Source of the DNA: Quadrisphaera sp. | GTDB taxonomy: Bacteria; Actinomycetota; Actinomycetes; Actinomycetales; Quadrisphaeraceae | Assembly: GCA_029258695.1 (NCBI GenBank) | Contig: JARIBR010000213.1 | Location: 1 to 6,742, forward strand | Direction of reading: 5' to 3' | Length of the DNA stretch: 6,742 bases | Shown: positions 4,357 through 6,742 of the stretch, piece after piece | Numbering within the stretch: position 1 is the stretch's first letter | Layout of the letters: the number at the start of each line of letters is the position of its first letter | Program-made: the position numbers and the translations under genes | The notes under the pieces: model-generated | Told to the model about the DNA's origin: nothing | The model's input: the letters and a program-made list of their open reading frames with translations, nothing else | The model's database searches: none

Positions 4357-5697
4357 TCAGAACCCGTGCAGCGTCGGGGCCGTGGTGGGTTCCCACGCCA
4401 GCGCCGCGCCGAGGCGGCGCACCGCACCGGGCGTGCGTTCGACGACGCGCCCCGTCGCGTGCAGCCGGACGAGCGGCGTCTCGCCGAGGTAGGCCGCCGA
4501 CAAGGCCGCCACGTCCAGCTCGACGTCGGGAGAGGCGGTGCTCGCGGTGACCTCCGCGGGCAGGCCCTCACCAGCAGCCGTGCCCGTGCCCTCGGACCCG
4601 GCGCCCCGCGTGCCCCCGTCCCCGGACCTACCACCCGGGGCGCTCTCGCCCGCGGGGTCCGCGCGCACCCGCCACCGCCCGCCGGACAGCCCGAGCGGAT
4701 CGGCGACGTCGACGACCACGTCCACCGGCGCGGAGAACCGCCGGGCGGCCAGGGCTGCGGGCACGTCGAGCAGGCGCACCCAGTACGCGTCCGCCTGGCC
4801 GACCTGCTGCGCACGGCGCCGGTCCGCCAGGAGCTCGGGCAGCAGGTCACCTCGCGGACGGTCCACCGCCTTCACCGTCGCCACCAGGTCGATGCCCAGC
4901 AGCTGGCGCCACAGCGCCGCGAGCGCCGCCGGGGTGGTCGCGGCGAGGTCCGCCACCGCCAGCTCGGAGGTGTAGCGCCCGCTGTCGAAGCCCTCGGGGA
5001 GCTGGTAGCGGGCGTACCCGACCACCTCGTCGCCGAGGCGGGCCACCAGCGCCGGCCGCAGGCGCGCCGCGTCCTCCCCGGGCACGTCCACGGCGCCGAG
5101 GGTGATGCCCCAGCGCTCCGCGGGGACGGCGATCGCCCCGGGCTGGCCCATGGCCGCGGCGGCGTAGACCGCCGGCGCGACCGCGACGAGGTCGGCGTCC
5201 TCCACGAGGTCGACCTCCACGTCGTCGGTGCCCGGCGGCAACCAGCGCGAGACGGGGGCGGGCTGGTCCACGCGCCAGTCCACCGACCCCAGGGCGTGAC
5301 CGAACCCGAAGCGCCCGTAGATCGGTGCCTCGCTGGCCACGAGCATCACCATGACGGTGCCTGCCTCGCGGGCCCGGCGCAGGTCGCGGAGCATCATCGC
5401 GGTCAGCAGCCCGCGCCGCCGGCGGGTGGGGTCCACGGTGACGCCGCTGATCATGTCGGTCACCACGGACGCGCCGGGCACGGTGACCGGCGCGTCCCAG
5501 GTGCGGAAGGTCGCCACCAGCCGGTCGCGGTCGACCACGCCGCTGAGCCGGGACCGCTCGAAGAGCGCGCGGCGCGGGGCCAGGTCCTCCTCGGTGGAGC
5601 GCCGGCCGGCCTGGAAGGCCCGCCCGGTCCGGCGCAGGAACTCCAACCACCGGTCCTCGCCGAGGTCGGTCACCGTCAGGGGCTCACGATCGCTCAC
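4357..5697 (-). CDS. Eis-family GNAT N-acetyltransferase with a Gly/Ser-rich insertion
   Basis: A 446-residue acetyl-CoA-dependent acetyltransferase of the Eis type (M. tuberculosis Eis, 402 residues, acetylates aminoglycosides and protein lysines as a hexamer). N-terminal GNAT: SGVTVDPTRRRRGLLTAMM (84-102) is the acetyl-CoA pyrophosphate loop. Tyr127 in ASEAPIYGRFGFG matches the general acid Tyr126 of Eis. The second GNAT-like domain includes LWRQLLGIDL (262-271). The SCP2-like C-terminal domain starts near 305 and ends in TLHGF; the terminal Phe fits Eis, whose C-terminal carboxylate takes part in catalysis. Residues ~349-385 are a Gly/Ser/Ala-rich stretch mostly absent from the neighbouring paralogue. 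The start is GTG 5697, probably leaderless. It lies 46 bp after the upstream paralogue on the same strand, so it may be co-transcribed. The substrate is unknown; aminoglycoside resistance should not be assumed. Confidence 0.9.
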   Translation of the reverse strand: MSDREPLTVTDLGEDRWLEFLRRTGRAFQAGRRSTEEDLAPRRALFERSRLSGVVDRDRLVATFRTWDAPVTVPGASVVTDMISGVTVDPTRRRRGLLTAMMLRDLRRAREAGTVMVMLVASEAPIYGRFGFGHALGSVDWRVDQPAPVSRWLPPGTDDVEVDLVEDADLVAVAPAVYAAAAMGQPGAIAVPAERWGITLGAVDVPGEDAARLRPALVARLGDEVVGYARYQLPEGFDSGRYTSELAVADLAATTPAALAALWRQLLGIDLVATVKAVDRPRGDLLPELLADRRRAQQVGQADAYWVRLLDVPAALAARRFSAPVDVVVDVADPLGLSGGRWRVRADPAGESAPGGRSGDGGTRGAGSEGTGTAAGEGLPAEVTASTASPDVELDVAALSAAYLGETPLVRLHATGRVVERTPGAVRRLGAALAWEPTTAPTLHGF

Positions 5698-5703
5698 CGG
5701 GCG

Positions 5704-5709
5704 ACGGTA
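5704..5709 (-). promoter_or_regulatory. Candidate -10 box for a leaderless start of the downstream acetyltransferase gene
   Basis: On the minus strand TACCGT fits TANNNT and is followed by six bases and then GTG at 5697, which places the expected transcription start on the first base of the start codon. There is no ribosome site upstream of the GTG, which supports a leaderless reading. No -35 match was found at 17-18 bp, so this is tentative; the gene could also be read from the promoter of the upstream paralogue. Confidence 0.35.
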
Positions 5710-5720
5710 GCCGCAGCGAC

Positions 5721-5760
5721 CCCCAGAGCCCGTGGAGCGGCCCTCAGAACCCGTGGAGCG
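5721..5760 (-). repeat. 21-bp-period direct repeat at the 3' end of the upstream acetyltransferase gene
   Basis: Positions 5742-5760 hold the last codons and stop of the upstream gene; 5721-5739 repeat them with 2 differences in 19 bases. Read on the minus strand, CTCCACGGGTTCTGAGG is followed by CTCCACGGGCTCTGGGG. The period is 21 bp (seven codons), so the copy is in frame with the gene but has lost the stop. It looks like a local duplication. Confidence 0.7.
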
Positions 5761-6742
5761 TGGGCGCGCTGCTCGGCTCCCACAGCAGGGCGGCCCCCAG
5801 CCGGCGCACGGCCCCGGGAGAGACCTCGGTGACGCGGCCGACGTCCTGCAGGTGCAGCAGCGGCGTCTGGCCGAGGTAGGCGGCCGACAGCGGGCCGATG
5901 TCCATCGTCACGTCCGGCTCGTCGCCGCTCTCGGTGACCTCGACCGTCCAGCCGTCCGTCCCGTCCCCGGCGTCGGCGGCGAGCACCCGCCAGCGACCGG
6001 CGGCGAGGCCGAGGGGGTCGGTGACGTCGAGCACGACGTCCACCGGCGCGGAGAACCGTCGGGCCCGCAGGGCCGCGGGCACGTCGAGGACCCGGAGCCA
6101 GTGGGCGTCCTGGTTGTCGGTCTGGATCGCCCGGCGACGGTCCGCGAGCAGCTCGGGCAGCCGGTCGCTGGAGGGGCGGTTGGCGGCGACCACGCTGGCG
6201 ACGAGGTCCATGCTCAGCAGCTGGCGCCACAGCGCCACGAGCGCCTGCGGGGTCCTCGCGGCCAGCTCCTCGACCGTCAGCTCTGAGGTGGGCAGCTTGT
6301 GCTCCGTGGCCTCGCGGACCCGGTAGCGGGCGTAGCCGACGACCTCGTCGCCGGACCACGCGAGCAGCGCGGGGCGGATCTTGTCCGCGTCCACGCCCGG
6401 CACGTCCGCCGTGCCGAGCAGCACGTCCCAGTCACCGGCGGTCAGCGGGATGGCCCCGGGCTGCCCGGTGCGAGCGTCGTCGTAGACCGCGGGGGCGATG
6501 CCGGCGAGGTCGGCGTCCTCGACGAGCACCACCCGCACGTCGTCCACGCCGGGCGGCGCGGGCATCAGCGGCGTCGGCGTCTCCACGCGCCAGGTGACCA
6601 TGTCGAGGGACTTGCCGAACCCGAAGCGCCCGTAGATCGGGGACTCGGTGGCCTGCAGCATCGCGACGGGCGTGCCGGCCTCGCGGGCGCGCAGCAGGTC
6701 GGCGGTCATCATCGTGCGCAGGATCCCCCGCCGGCGGTGCGT
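5744..6742 (-). CDS. Eis-family GNAT N-acetyltransferase, 5' truncated by the window edge
   Basis: 332 residues are visible, beginning THRRRGILRTMM, the acetyl-CoA loop of Eis proteins (usually preceded by about 90 residues, here outside the window). The Tyr in ATESPIYGRFGFG (visible residue 37) matches the catalytic Tyr126 of Eis. LWRQLLSMDL marks the second GNAT-like domain, FSAPVDVVLDVTDPLGL the start of the SCP2-like domain, and the protein ends TLHGF with the expected terminal Phe. By eye it is about 60% identical to the downstream paralogue across the middle part and lacks most of its Gly/Ser-rich insertion. The frame continues to the right edge without a stop, so the ATG at 6712 is internal. 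The pair is a tandem duplication that has diverged while keeping the catalytic residues. Confidence 0.92.
   Translation of the reverse strand, partial: THRRRGILRTMMTADLLRAREAGTPVAMLQATESPIYGRFGFGKSLDMVTWRVETPTPLMPAPPGVDDVRVVLVEDADLAGIAPAVYDDARTGQPGAIPLTAGDWDVLLGTADVPGVDADKIRPALLAWSGDEVVGYARYRVREATEHKLPTSELTVEELAARTPQALVALWRQLLSMDLVASVVAANRPSSDRLPELLADRRRAIQTDNQDAHWLRVLDVPAALRARRFSAPVDVVLDVTDPLGLAAGRWRVLAADAGDGTDGWTVEVTESGDEPDVTMDIGPLSAAYLGQTPLLHLQDVGRVTEVSPGAVRRLGAALLWEPSSAPTLHGF

Noticed and set aside
4201..5832. 543-residue plus-strand open frame
   Set aside because: It is antisense to the acetyltransferase gene, with His/Arg/Gly-rich meaningless translation; a shadow of high GC content.

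Overview
The base composition (very GC-rich, third codon positions almost all G or C), an actinobacterial-type PepN, a leaderless-looking promoter and two Eis-type acetyltransferases point to a high-GC actinobacterium. I cannot place it to genus. It looks like a chromosomal segment; there is no transposase, integrase, tRNA or phage gene.

Layout. Positions 1-1544 (+) hold the C-terminal ~513 residues of an M1 aminopeptidase N; the start and the HEXXH zinc site lie outside the window. Positions 1545-1755 are intergenic, with a terminator-like hairpin, a 60-bp palindromic repeat (R1) and two further inverted repeats in front of the next gene. Positions 1756-2679 (+) encode an AbiEi-type winged-helix 'antitoxin' protein with a C-terminal Vsr/DUF559-like region and no toxin partner. 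Positions 2680-3340 have no convincing gene and are rich in repeats: a minisatellite of ~30-bp units, a run of six CCGCTCG heptamers, a second 60-bp palindrome (R2) and three 30-bp tandem units. Positions 3376-4172 (+) form a two-gene operon with ATGA overlap: a small XRE regulator, apparently read from a leaderless promoter with an overlapping operator-like palindrome, and a four-helix membrane protein. Positions 4173-4356 are a convergent intergenic region with the third 60-bp palindrome (R3). Positions 4357-6742 (-) carry two tandem Eis-family GNAT acetyltransferase paralogues, the upstream one cut by the window edge.

The most unusual feature is the dispersed repeat family. R1 (read on the minus strand), R2 and R3 align over 60 bp with no gaps. 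They share arms containing CCCCGCTCG and a centre CGACACGCCG, and each is followed by an extra arm copy exactly 31 bp along. The ~30-bp minisatellite between R1 and R3 appears to be built from the same arm. R1 and R2 bracket the AbiEi-like gene in opposite orientation. All homology and structure statements come from reading the sequence; no database search was run.
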